A DNA stretch of 64,000 nucleotides, taken from contig JAQUPQ010000012.1 of assembly GCA_028716525.1 (NCBI GenBank), positions 29,307 through 93,306 of the forward strand, given 5' to 3'. Under the pieces are notes generated by a model, which was given only the letters and a program-made list of their open reading frames with translations, was not told the origin of the DNA and searched no databases. Made by a program: the position numbers and the translations under genes. The DNA comes from Terriglobia bacterium. GTDB taxonomy: Bacteria > Acidobacteriota > Terriglobia > JAIQFV01. This document shows positions 33,280-40,952 of the stretch, piece after piece (within the stretch, counting starts at the first letter, position 1; each line of letters starts with the position of its first letter).

Positions 33280-34287
33280 CTATGGACTGCCGAATGCTAT
33301 GTGTTTCCCGTACCCGGAGAGCACTTCAAAAACCGCATCGCTACCAGCCCATCCGGAACTCGCCGCCGCTGCCGTATCTGAGTAGGTGACCGACTGGTCG
33401 CGCGTGCGTAAGGACGTGATTTGGTTGGCTCGCGCCGACAAGTCGTCTGCCGTATACATTGGGAAGAGGTGCTGTAGCACCAAGGCTCGGCACGCCCAAT
33501 TGATGAGCGGAGGCACCACGCCGTAATCTAGCGGCACCTGGCTCCCGTCGCTCGTCTCGCCGCCGATGGCACCGCGCGACGGTTCGGTGTAGCCCCACAC
33601 GCCGTAGATGGTCGCGGCCTGAGAACCCTTTTCGAAAGTGCACGTCCCGTACCACAAGCGGTAGAACACGTCCGAATCAAGGTCGTCTGAAATCTTGAGT
33701 TGCGGCGCGGACAGGTCGCACATCTCGCCGCCTCGGAGATGCCGGTTGTAGACCTCCAACGTCGTGAGGTCCACTTCGGAGCCGCCCGCCTCCATGTATA
33801 GCAAGGCAATCAAGGGCTCGGGAAGCAACAACGTGTCCGATGTCAGAGGCACGTCGAACCGCTGGATGGCGAACCGAGGACCGAACGCCCGCTTTGTCGC
33901 GCGTTCTATGTATCGCGCGGCCCAATCAAGCGCCACCTGGACGCGAGCGTCCGAGGCGTCCGCCACGGTCACGCCTTCGGCGCGAATCTCGGCAATCGTG
34001 GCGTAGCCGTCCAGTTGGATGTCCGTGATGGACAGCGGCACAGGGTTGTCGGCGAGCGTCGTCGGATTGTAGTAGACCGCCCGGTACAGGTACGTCGTCG
34101 CGCCGTTCGCATCGCTGTAGTGGTAACGCTCTACGACGTCACGCAACGGGATGCGCGTGGTTGACCGCGAGACCTCGACCCAAGTCACACCGGCATCGAC
34201 GCTACGCTGAACCTTGATGCGGGTCCACCCGGTCGCGTAGAGCACGTCCGGACTCGGTACGTCGAACGTAAGGCGGACGGCGGCCAT
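33280..34287 (-). CDS. Head-tail connector protein with fibronectin-like N-domain
   Basis: A 335-aa protein. Residues 1-100 look like a fibronectin type III or Ig-like beta sandwich (DVPSPDVLYATGWTRIKVQR, YLYRAVYYNPTTLADNPVPL). From about residue 110 the gp6-like connector pattern appears (GYATIAEIRAEGVTVADASD, then ALDWAARYIERATKRAFGPR). The C-terminal DYGVVPPLINWACRALVLQH is typical of adaptor proteins that ring the portal. The added Ig-like domain is probably surface-exposed. Confidence 0.7.
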   Translation of the reverse strand: MAAVRLTFDVPSPDVLYATGWTRIKVQRSVDAGVTWVEVSRSTTRIPLRDVVERYHYSDANGATTYLYRAVYYNPTTLADNPVPLSITDIQLDGYATIAEIRAEGVTVADASDARVQVALDWAARYIERATKRAFGPRFAIQRFDVPLTSDTLLLPEPLIALLYMEAGGSEVDLTTLEVYNRHLRGGEMCDLSAPQLKISDDLDSDVFYRLWYGTCTFEKGSQAATIYGVWGYTEPSRGAIGGETSDGSQVPLDYGVVPPLINWACRALVLQHLFPMYTADDLSARANQITSLRTRDQSVTYSDTAAAASSGWAGSDAVFEVLSGYGKHIAFGSP

Positions 34288-34290
34288 GAC

Positions 34291-35133
34291 CTAGGCCGAA
34301 CGGTACTGGATGTTCCAGTCGCCGTCGTTCGCGCCACCCGTGTTTGCCACAACTCTGACCCGAATGTACCTCGCCACGGCAAGCAGATTCGCGTTGAAGT
34401 AGGTCCCGCCCGGCGCGGCCACCGGAGTCGCGCCCGTAATTGCCACGGTGACATCCTGGTAGACGCATCCGGCCGGAGCCGTACCGTCGTCCTGCATAGT
34501 CGCCGCGATGGTTGCCGTCACGTTGCCGGAGCCGTTTGCGAGAACGAACTGGAATCCCGTCGAGAGGTCACCCACCTTGCGCGAGACGTAGTAGTCGTAG
34601 GTGTTGTCGATTCCGTTGGTGACCGCTGCGACCTGGACGAAATCAGGCGTCTTGCCCTGCTCCATCGCCGCCGCGACTTCCGCCGCGAGCCCGTGTATCT
34701 TGACCGGCTGAATCTCAACACGGTATAGGCCCGCGAAAAGCTCCGCGTTGCCCGAGACGAGCGCCGCGTTCGTTGCCGTCATCTGCAAGTAGATGCGGTC
34801 TCCCGCTTCACAGTTGACTTCGAACACCTGTCCGAGCGGTCCGCCGACGAGACAATCGACCAGAATCGGAGGGAGCGACGTCCACCCGAGCGCGGCCACG
34901 GCCCCTACGCCGGTCCTCGTCTGCCCCCACAGCCATGGAATGACCTCAACCCGGCAGTTGAGCGCGGACGCCTGGGAGGCTGTGAATCGCACTAGAACGG
35001 ATGCAAGGTGCCGACAGTCCGTGCCTTGCGTGACGAGCGTAGGAGCGGCTACGGGCACCGCGCCGGTCACCGTCTGAACGAAATCAAGCGCGCGGTCGGC
35101 GATGGTCACATGGTCGTTGTAGTGCTTGGTCAT
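34291..35133 (-). CDS. Virion structural protein, 280 aa, beta-rich
   Basis: Starts MTKHYNDHVTIADRALDFVQ. The protein has paired beta motifs TGAVPVAAPTLVTQGTDCRH and TGATPVAAPGGTYFNANLLA near its ends, suggesting two similar domains, and ends in NTGGANDGDWNIQYRSA. It could be a capsid decoration or neck protein. No family was recognised. It lies between the connector gene and the 240-aa gene with the structured leader. Confidence 0.6.
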   Translation of the reverse strand: MTKHYNDHVTIADRALDFVQTVTGAVPVAAPTLVTQGTDCRHLASVLVRFTASQASALNCRVEVIPWLWGQTRTGVGAVAALGWTSLPPILVDCLVGGPLGQVFEVNCEAGDRIYLQMTATNAALVSGNAELFAGLYRVEIQPVKIHGLAAEVAAAMEQGKTPDFVQVAAVTNGIDNTYDYYVSRKVGDLSTGFQFVLANGSGNVTATIAATMQDDGTAPAGCVYQDVTVAITGATPVAAPGGTYFNANLLAVARYIRVRVVANTGGANDGDWNIQYRSA

Positions 35134-35166
35134 TTGCTATCGCCTCGCTGCGCTCTATCGCGCGGT

Positions 35167-35889
35167 TCACTCGGTCTTTGTCGGTGCGGCCCTCGAATCC
35201 ATCTCGCGCCGCGCCCAATCGCGCAACTTCGCCGCGCCGTTCTCGTGAATGAACGTCAAGTCGTCTGCGGAAAGAGAAGCCTTGATAGTCTCCAGTTCCA
35301 CGACGCCCATGCGGCTCGGCATCGAACGGTCGTTGACGGCCGCGACGATTGAGCGGAAGTCAGCGGGAGGAGGAGCATCGGCGGGCTTCTCTTCGTGCTG
35401 TTCATCGCCCGTGACGTTGCGTCCCTCTTCCAGGATTTGCTCAACCGTCTTGACCTGCGGTTCTTTCGCGCGCTCCGTCGCGCCACGCACGCCAACGATT
35501 GGCGCGGGAACTCCGGAATGTCCGACCTGCGCTCGCGCCTGTGCCTGCTTGTCTACCGCCGCCTTGAGTTCGTCGATTCCGTCCGCAACCATCTTGCGGA
35601 ACACCGGCAGGTTGGGCTTCCCCGGCTGGCTCAGATAGTACGTGTCGGGCTGCTCCGGGTCTTTCCCGGTAAGCAACTCGAACAACGGAACCATCTTCTC
35701 GCCAACCTTGATGAGCTTGGTTGGGTCCTTGATAGGTACGATCGGAGACGGGACAAACGTCGTGCCCTTCACAGCGTTCCCCGCCTTGAACGACATGACG
35801 CCAGATACGGTGAACGTCTTGCGAGCGTTCCCCGCCTGCGGGTTGTACTCGACCATCTGAACAGCGTAGACCTTGGTTTTCTCGGACAT
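35167..35889 (-). CDS. Hypothetical head-region protein with disordered middle, 240 aa
   Basis: The track start at 35934 is replaced by ATG 35889 (MSEKTKVYAVQMVEYNPQAG), which has GGAGAG upstream. The earlier in-frame ATG codons lie inside a region of strong inverted repeats. The N-terminal 90 residues are beta-rich. Residues of about 100-190 are low-complexity, Lys/Glu/Pro-rich and likely disordered. The C-terminus (LSADDLTFIHENGAAKLRDW) is helical. No family was recognised. Position between capsid and connector genes suggests a head completion role. Confidence 0.6.
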   Translation of the reverse strand: MSEKTKVYAVQMVEYNPQAGNARKTFTVSGVMSFKAGNAVKGTTFVPSPIVPIKDPTKLIKVGEKMVPLFELLTGKDPEQPDTYYLSQPGKPNLPVFRKMVADGIDELKAAVDKQAQARAQVGHSGVPAPIVGVRGATERAKEPQVKTVEQILEEGRNVTGDEQHEEKPADAPPPADFRSIVAAVNDRSMPSRMGVVELETIKASLSADDLTFIHENGAAKLRDWARREMDSRAAPTKTE

Positions 35890-35912
35890 TTCTTTACTCT
35901 CCATTCCCTTGC

Positions 35913-35976
35913 GATCCCCTGAGCAAAGGGGCAAACGGCCGCACGTTACCGAGGGGATCGGACAGTCCGTGCGGTC
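35913..35976 (-). promoter_or_regulatory. Crossed inverted repeats (pseudoknot-like) in 5' leader
   Basis: In the 108-base gap before the 240-aa gene, two long repeats cross each other: GATCCCC (minus 35953-35959) with GGGGATC (35913-35919, perfect 7 bp), and GACCGCACG (35968-35976) with CGTGCGGCC (35937-35945, 9 bp with one G-U). The order A-B-A'-B' allows a pseudoknot or two alternative hairpins. The SD and start codon lie just downstream. Confidence 0.45.
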
Positions 35977-35997
35977 GTTGCCCAGGTCCCACCGCGA

Positions 35998-36621
35998 TTA
36001 CTCGCAGAGGAACGTCGCGTTGAACTCCGTCGCGGACAGGTCGGTGGACACGACGTTTGCGCCAGCGTCCACGTTCGCCTCTGTCATCACCTTCACGAGC
36101 TTGTCCGCCGTGCCGGTGACTGCCGTGGTGCTGAACAGGTAGACCGCGTTCGCCGTGCCACCCGTCACCTGGAACGAAGCGCCGGTTCCGGTGCGGTCCG
36201 TCTTCACCGTGACCTGCGTGCCATCGTCGTAGGCGTGGATGCCAGCCTCGGCGTTGAGGCTCGTAGCGAGGTGCGCGGCCGTGGTGTGCGCTCCGGCGAG
36301 CGTCACGGTAACCGCAGCACCGCCGTTGAGCTTGTAAATGACGGTGTTGCCGTTCTGGTCGGCAACCGGCCACGCGGCAACTCCCGTGCGAAGCACAGCC
36401 GGAGTCTCGGTGACGATAGGACGATATATGCCGCAGTCGCCGGGGACACACGCCACGGGAACTACGCCACCGTCCTCGCAGGTCGTGCGAAGAATGGTCG
36501 TGATAGCAGACCCGGCGTCCGGGTATGCCGCATCGCCGGTCCAGCGGACCGTGCGCGCCTTGAGGTTGACTTCCGAGCCGTCACCGGCAGCGTTGATCTG
36601 AGACATCGTGACAATCGCCAT
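35998..36621 (-). CDS. Capsid decoration-type protein with GGTANA domain
   Basis: A 207-aa protein. Start taken at MAIVTMSQINAAGDGSEVNL (36621, GGAGGATCAA upstream). The first 65 residues form a beta region (ARTVRWTGDAAYPDAGSAIT). Residues of about 85-165 are one copy of the shuffled beta domain (NGNTVIYKLNGGAAVTVTLA, then SFQVTGGTANAVYLF). It is the gene directly after the major capsid protein, the usual slot for a decoration or cement protein. Confidence 0.6.
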   Translation of the reverse strand: MAIVTMSQINAAGDGSEVNLKARTVRWTGDAAYPDAGSAITTILRTTCEDGGVVPVACVPGDCGIYRPIVTETPAVLRTGVAAWPVADQNGNTVIYKLNGGAAVTVTLAGAHTTAAHLATSLNAEAGIHAYDDGTQVTVKTDRTGTGASFQVTGGTANAVYLFSTTAVTGTADKLVKVMTEANVDAGANVVSTDLSATEFNATFLCE

Positions 36622-36633
36622 TTGATCCTCCAT

Positions 36634-36650
36634 CGGCGGTCACGCCGCCG
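36634..36650 (-). promoter_or_regulatory. Hairpin upstream of decoration-gene SD
   Basis: CGGCGG (minus), five-base loop, CCGCCG, ending four bases before the GGAGG of the 207-aa gene. It lies in the 91-base gap after the capsid gene. No T-run follows, so it is not an obvious terminator. Confidence 0.35.
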
Positions 36651-36712
36651 TGATTCACTTCACCTTCGAACGCGGGCGGCACCTACGGCGGGCCGCCCAT
36701 CCGCCACTCGAA

Positions 36713-37657
36713 CTAAGCGACGAGCACGTTCTGAATCTTGACCGCCGCCTCTTCCTCTTCCATCGCGCAACCGACGCGATACGACCAGATGAAGTGGACG
36801 CGGCGAGCCCGCTTGTCCTGTTCCATCTCCATCATGACCTTGCGCCAGTAGGAGATGATGATGTTCTCCGGGTCGGTGAGAACGATGTCTGTCAGGTTGG
36901 CACCGACGCCAAGGTTGGTCGGCCAACCGCTGAGAGGAAGCAGGTCGACGTCGAGTTGCGACATGCCGCCACCGAGCTTCGTGAGCATCGCATCGCCGAG
37001 CGCGCCGATACGCGCGGACAGCGCCTTGCGATACTTCCGCTGCTCCTTGTGACTCATCATGAAGCGCAGCTTGTTCATCTGCCCCAGGAACTCCTCTGGC
37101 AGGTCGGACAGCGCCTCCTCGAACTTGTCGATGTCGATGGCCGCCGACAGCGCGTCAACGGTGTTGGTCGTGACGAGCGCACGAAGCCCGTTGAACGGCG
37201 TGAGGTCGAACGTCGCCGACGTGGTGTCGCCGTTCAGCACGTTGTCCTGCGTGTCCTTCCCGATGAGCTTCCCCATGTACTCGATGAGGTGGGCTTCGAG
37301 GTTGTTCCGCATGACGTTGTCTTCGAGCTGCGAATAGGTCAGCGAGCACTCCGCCACGAACTCGTGAGTCTCCAGCTTGACCTCGGACAGCACCGGAGCG
37401 CTCCGCTGCGCCAGCGACAGCGCGTTGCCAGCGACGGGCTGGTAGTGAGCGACACGACCGACGAACTTCATCTTCGGGATGTATTCCTGCGTGCTGCCCT
37501 GCGTGATGGTCCGCGCGAGCGGAAGCAACTCGGTCGCCGCGACGGCGCGGTCAACGAACGTGTTGAACTTCGTCGGGGCCAACTCGCCGCCATCGGTCCG
37601 CAGCGCATCATGCGCCAGATCGGCCTTCTGGATGAGTTCCGCGTTTGAAAGTGCCAT
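36713..37657 (-). CDS. Major capsid protein, HK97-fold
   Basis: A 314-aa capsid subunit. The track ORF adds 45 residues of non-conserved sequence, but the ATG at 37657 (MALSNAELIQKADLAHDALR) has GGAGGAGC before it and is preferred. Conserved parts are TKFNTFVDRAVAATELLPLA, RVAHYQPVAGNALSLAQRSA, TYSQLEDNVMRNNLEAHLIE (E-loop and spine region) and the C-terminal RARRVHFIWSYRVGCAMEEE. There is no long N-terminal delta domain, so scaffolding is probably provided by separate upstream genes. A short hairpin precedes the SD. Confidence 0.9.
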   Translation of the reverse strand: MALSNAELIQKADLAHDALRTDGGELAPTKFNTFVDRAVAATELLPLARTITQGSTQEYIPKMKFVGRVAHYQPVAGNALSLAQRSAPVLSEVKLETHEFVAECSLTYSQLEDNVMRNNLEAHLIEYMGKLIGKDTQDNVLNGDTTSATFDLTPFNGLRALVTTNTVDALSAAIDIDKFEEALSDLPEEFLGQMNKLRFMMSHKEQRKYRKALSARIGALGDAMLTKLGGGMSQLDVDLLPLSGWPTNLGVGANLTDIVLTDPENIIISYWRKVMMEMEQDKRARRVHFIWSYRVGCAMEEEEAAVKIQNVLVA

Positions 37658-37673
37658 GGGCTTGCTCCTCCGT

Positions 37674-37689
37674 GCGGCGTTATGGCCGC
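37674..37689 (-). promoter_or_regulatory. Hairpin upstream of capsid-gene SD
   Basis: GCGGC, six-base loop, GCCGC, spanning the stop of the upstream gene and the leader of the capsid gene, with GGAGGAGC following within a few bases. Confidence 0.3.
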
Positions 37690-38606
37690 CCTGTGTAACG
37701 GGACTTGTACGCCGTCCCGGCGGTTCCCTTGTCGACGACGGCTTCTCCATTCGGGTGCATGCCAGCAAGTGTCGTCGCCGGACGTTGCACACGAGATGCT
37801 TTCGCGAGGGCCGTTTTCAACTTCGTCTCCAAACTTTTCACTGTCTCAACGAGCGCCACGTTCTCTTTCTTGAGAGTTGCAACGCTATCGTTCGCTGATT
37901 TGACGGTAGCATGTAGGCGCGCTATTTCGTCAAGACTCGCGTCGGGTTTCGGCGTTGGAACGGGCTCGGATTTCTCTACGAGTTTCGTTGCCAGCGTGGC
38001 GATTTCGGCGCGCATCGCAAGGAACGCCAGATGATTCTTCGCGGCTTCCTCTTTCGGCTTCTGCAACTCCGCCTTTAGGTCAGCCGGGAGCAGCGAATCA
38101 ACGGGGTCGTTTTCGTCGTAGGAGACTTCTACGCCGTTGTCGAGCGCGGCGCGCACGATGCGAGCGTACACGCGAGCGCGAGAAGAGTCTTTCTTGTACT
38201 CCTCGTATGCCTGCTTGAACCGGGCAAGCGCGTTGCGAATGCGACCGACGTCTACGGTGTTGGATGCGTCTCCAGTGGGATACTTGAGATTCACGGGGTC
38301 GCCGTACATCGCCTCGGTTGTCGGCGAGTCCGCCGGATATGATAGCGCGGCGTCCTCTCTCGCTTCGATTCCGTAGGACGTCGCGCGCTCCGCCAACGCC
38401 TTCTGCTTGTCTTCGTTCTCCGCATCCGCGTCCGGCACGCGCTTCGCGATTGCGCCCGTGCTCTTGAGCGCGAAGTGATGGTCGCGCCCGCCGTGGTTTG
38501 CACCGTAGTCCACCAATGAGATGTAGAACGGACGCACGTTCGTCAATCTCGTGACGTCGTCGTCTTTCTCTTCTGGCTTCTTCGGCTTGCATCCCATCGT
38601 CGTCAC
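37680..38606 (-). CDS. Scaffold-like protein with XkdF-type N-terminal segment
   Basis: A 308-aa protein with GTG start overlapping the upstream TGA. The N-terminal segment VTRLTNVRPFYISLVDYGAN recalls the opening of XkdF-like prohead proteins, but no protease residues follow. Residues of about 190-270 are a coiled coil (EIARLHATVKSANDSVATLK, then NVALVETVKSLETKLKTALA), as expected for a scaffold. The end AGTAYKSRYTGRP is shared with the neighbouring 243-aa protein. It lies directly upstream of the capsid gene. Confidence 0.65.
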   Translation of the reverse strand: MTTMGCKPKKPEEKDDDVTRLTNVRPFYISLVDYGANHGGRDHHFALKSTGAIAKRVPDADAENEDKQKALAERATSYGIEAREDAALSYPADSPTTEAMYGDPVNLKYPTGDASNTVDVGRIRNALARFKQAYEEYKKDSSRARVYARIVRAALDNGVEVSYDENDPVDSLLPADLKAELQKPKEEAAKNHLAFLAMRAEIATLATKLVEKSEPVPTPKPDASLDEIARLHATVKSANDSVATLKKENVALVETVKSLETKLKTALAKASRVQRPATTLAGMHPNGEAVVDKGTAGTAYKSRYTGRP

Positions 38607-39181
38607 CCTATCTGCCAGTGCGAGTTATCCGCAGCGTAGGCCACGTAGGTCAGACTGTTCACCGTATCGACGCACTGGTCGCCGACCTTGGACGCCGTGA
38701 TAACAAGGTTCGGATTTCCCGGACACGTGTAGATGTTCGGGACATGCGTCGCGACCAAGTTCCGCAGCATCGCCACGGCACCTTGCCGGATGCCCACGAC
38801 GACTTCGTTTATCGCAAGCGCCGTCTTCGTAGACGCCGCCGACATTGCCAACACGACCGGAGCCGCGAGAGGACGAGCCGCAAGCGTCACGTACAGCAAC
38901 CCAGGTGTTGGGCAAACGATGGAGCCCGCGTTGATGGTGATAGTCCCGCCGTTTGTCCCGGAGCGAAGAACGATGTTGCTTCCCCACGCGACCGTGCTCG
39001 TGCCGACGTCCACCGTCCACGGTGCGCCGTCCTCGGTGATTCGAATGTCTGCATCCTCGCGTAACGCCTGGACCCACGCATCGATGGTTTCGAAGTATCC
39101 ACCCGCATTGTTCATCGTCGCGAAGAACGGGTCTTCGAATTCGTCCGGGGTCGGCGTCAACATGAGGGTGGTGAAGCCCAT
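38603..39181 (-). CDS. Virion-associated protein, 192 aa
   Basis: Starts MGFTTLMLTPTPDEFEDPFF with a GGAGTAGGC site. The sequence is beta-rich, with small repeats (GTSTVAWGSNIVLRSGTNGG) and conserved Cys residues near the end (YTCPGNPNLVITASKVGDQC). No family was recognised. It is sandwiched between the protease and scaffold genes with overlapping starts and stops, so it probably belongs to the head, for example a fibre or decoration component. Confidence 0.6.
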   Translation of the reverse strand: MGFTTLMLTPTPDEFEDPFFATMNNAGGYFETIDAWVQALREDADIRITEDGAPWTVDVGTSTVAWGSNIVLRSGTNGGTITINAGSIVCPTPGLLYVTLAARPLAAPVVLAMSAASTKTALAINEVVVGIRQGAVAMLRNLVATHVPNIYTCPGNPNLVITASKVGDQCVDTVNSLTYVAYAADNSHWQIG

Positions 39182-39183
39182 GC

Positions 39184-39876
39184 CTACTCCGCCTCACCGT
39201 CTACGGGGACCGTCTGCCCAAGGCCACCGATGGAATAGGCGTTGAACGTGCCGTCCTTGATGGCCGCCCAATACTTTCCGGTCGTCTGCCACTTCGTTGT
39301 TGAAAGCCAGGTGCCGACCTTGACCTTGTAGTCGCCAAGCATGAACTCAGCGCGGCAAATCCAGTTCTCAACGACGTCCACCCGTTCGTCCATGATGGCT
39401 TCGAACGAGTGCATGAGGTCTACCGAGCCACCGTTGCAGGCCCAGTAAATCATGGCCTTTTCGATGTCCTCGGCAGTCGTCTTCTGCTTTTGCGTGTCGA
39501 CGGTTTCAGGCTCCATGACGATGCCCGTCGCCAGCCCCATCTCCGTCTCTTCGGCCTTGACGATGAGACGGCTACAGAGCACACCGAGCATGGCCGCGTT
39601 CATCTGGACAACGCGCTTCTCGACCGGCTTGAACTCCGTCTTCGGCGGTGCCTGCGGCGACATAAATACGACGTCCTCGGACGCGACGCGCTTGACGCTC
39701 GGCACAAGCTCGATTTCCGCGACCTTCGTGAGCACGCACCCGTCACGAGGCGCACCGAGCGGCGAGCCTGTGTAGTCTGCCGCCGCCTTGGAGATAGCAT
39801 CGGTCAGCGGGTCGCCGGACAGCACGGTGACATCCGCGCCGTCCTTGTCCAGACCATTGTAGATGGAGAGCGGCAT
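39184..39876 (-). CDS. XkdF-like prohead protease (S78_2 family)
   Basis: A 230-aa protein whose second half follows the XkdF protease pattern: His156 in SVDLMHSFEAIMD, Glu170 in VDVVENWICR, then KVKVGTWLSTTKWQTTGKYW and Ser215 in FNAYSIGGLG. These are the expected His, acidic and Ser positions for capsid maturation cleavage. The N-terminal half (PLSIYNGLDKDGADVTVLSG) is less conserved. It probably cleaves the scaffold-like proteins beside it during head maturation. Confidence 0.75.
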   Translation of the reverse strand: MPLSIYNGLDKDGADVTVLSGDPLTDAISKAAADYTGSPLGAPRDGCVLTKVAEIELVPSVKRVASEDVVFMSPQAPPKTEFKPVEKRVVQMNAAMLGVLCSRLIVKAEETEMGLATGIVMEPETVDTQKQKTTAEDIEKAMIYWACNGGSVDLMHSFEAIMDERVDVVENWICRAEFMLGDYKVKVGTWLSTTKWQTTGKYWAAIKDGTFNAYSIGGLGQTVPVDGEAE

Positions 39877-39879
39877 GGA

Positions 39880-40611
39880 CTACTTGTCCGCCTTGCCGGT
39901 GTAGCGGTCCTTGTAGGTGCCCACCGCCGTCGAACGCTTCGCGGCTTTCTTGTCCACGGGAGTGCCCTTCTTCCAACCGCACTCGGGGCAAACATCCTCG
40001 CCACCCATCGCCGCGCCGCACTGCTCGCACGTGTCGGCCTTCTTCGCGTCTTCCTCTTCCTTGGCCTTCTTTGCCGCTTCCTCTTCGGCCGCCTTCTTCG
40101 CGGCTTCGTCGGCGGACTTCGCGGCCTCTGCCTTCACGGCATACGCCGACTTCATGGCTTCTCCGACCTCCGAAACTATCGCGGCGTCGGGCGGAGTCTC
40201 GGACTTGCCGAGCGCATCGCAAGCGGCAACCACGGCCGCGCCGATGTCGTACTCGCCTTCGGCTGACTTTGCCGAAAGCAACTCGACAGCCAGCGAAACC
40301 GCGATGCCCTGCTTCGCAACGACAGCATCGAACGCCGCCTTGGCGGTGACACCCGAGGCGAACGCCGCAACCGCCGCGTCGATTTTATCGAGCTTCGCGT
40401 TGATGGCCGTGAGGTCCACCGGAACCGGCTCCTCGGCGAGCACTTCGATTTCGAACTCCGCGTCCGCCTTCTCGACCTTGGACGCCTTCTCGAAATTCGC
40501 CTTGAGCACCGTGGCGCGGTCGGCGTTCGGCTTCGCAAGAAGCGCGTCCGTCTCGGACTTCGCGAACTCCGTGAACTGCGCCATCGTCATCATCTTTTTC
40601 TCGGTCTTCAT
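39880..40611 (-). CDS. Ala/Glu/Lys-rich scaffold-like protein with zinc ribbon
   Basis: A 243-aa protein. Residues 1-150 are helical and acidic (ATVLKANFEKASKVEKADAE). Residues of about 165-195 are nearly pure Ala/Glu/Lys helix (AAKKAAEEEAAKKAKEEEDA). A zinc ribbon CEQCGAAMGGEDVCPECG follows, and the last residues AVGTYKDRYTGKADK match the end of the 308-aa protein. Scaffold proteins are often of this composition, but a zinc ribbon is uncommon. A strong GGAGGACAAGCC precedes the ATG. Confidence 0.6.
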   Translation of the reverse strand: MKTEKKMMTMAQFTEFAKSETDALLAKPNADRATVLKANFEKASKVEKADAEFEIEVLAEEPVPVDLTAINAKLDKIDAAVAAFASGVTAKAAFDAVVAKQGIAVSLAVELLSAKSAEGEYDIGAAVVAACDALGKSETPPDAAIVSEVGEAMKSAYAVKAEAAKSADEAAKKAAEEEAAKKAKEEEDAKKADTCEQCGAAMGGEDVCPECGWKKGTPVDKKAAKRSTAVGTYKDRYTGKADK

Positions 40612-40940
40612 CGGCTTGTCCTCCGTGGTTCCGGTACTTTGAAAACGTCTCCGGTCGGGACCGGAAATTCGAGGCCCGCCAGTTCAACCGGCAAGGCCGT
40701 TGGCAGAAACGTCAAGGCGCGAGTCACACTCATTCCGCCGTCTCCAACGCATCGCAGGATGAAGCGGACTGCCATCTCGACCCGCTTCTCGGCTTCACTT
40801 TTCGACATCGATTCAGCATCGCCGAATGACTCCTTGACGGCTTTCACCACACCCAAGGTAACACGCTGTAGCGCCTTGGGGTCAAGACTGAGGTCGGCAA
40901 GCGAGTTGAGACCGATAGGCTTCTTGATGATTACTTCCAA
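40608..40940 (-). CDS. Hypothetical head-region protein, 110 aa
   Basis: TTG start (MEVIIKKPIGLNSLADLSLD) with AAAGGAG at ideal distance; the stop overlaps the next gene's start. Helical middle (LQRVTLGVVKAVKESFGDAE) and Pro-rich end. No family was recognised. Its place between the Mu F-like minor head gene and the scaffold suggests a small head accessory protein. Confidence 0.55.
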   Translation of the reverse strand: MEVIIKKPIGLNSLADLSLDPKALQRVTLGVVKAVKESFGDAESMSKSEAEKRVEMAVRFILRCVGDGGMSVTRALTFLPTALPVELAGLEFPVPTGDVFKVPEPRRTSR

Positions 40941-40952
40941 TGCAAACTCCTT

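Noticed and set aside
36713-37792. Capsid protein with the 45-residue N-terminal extension of the ORF track
   Set aside because: The extension overlaps the upstream coiled-coil gene in another frame and has no SD; the ATG at 37657 has GGAGGAGC.
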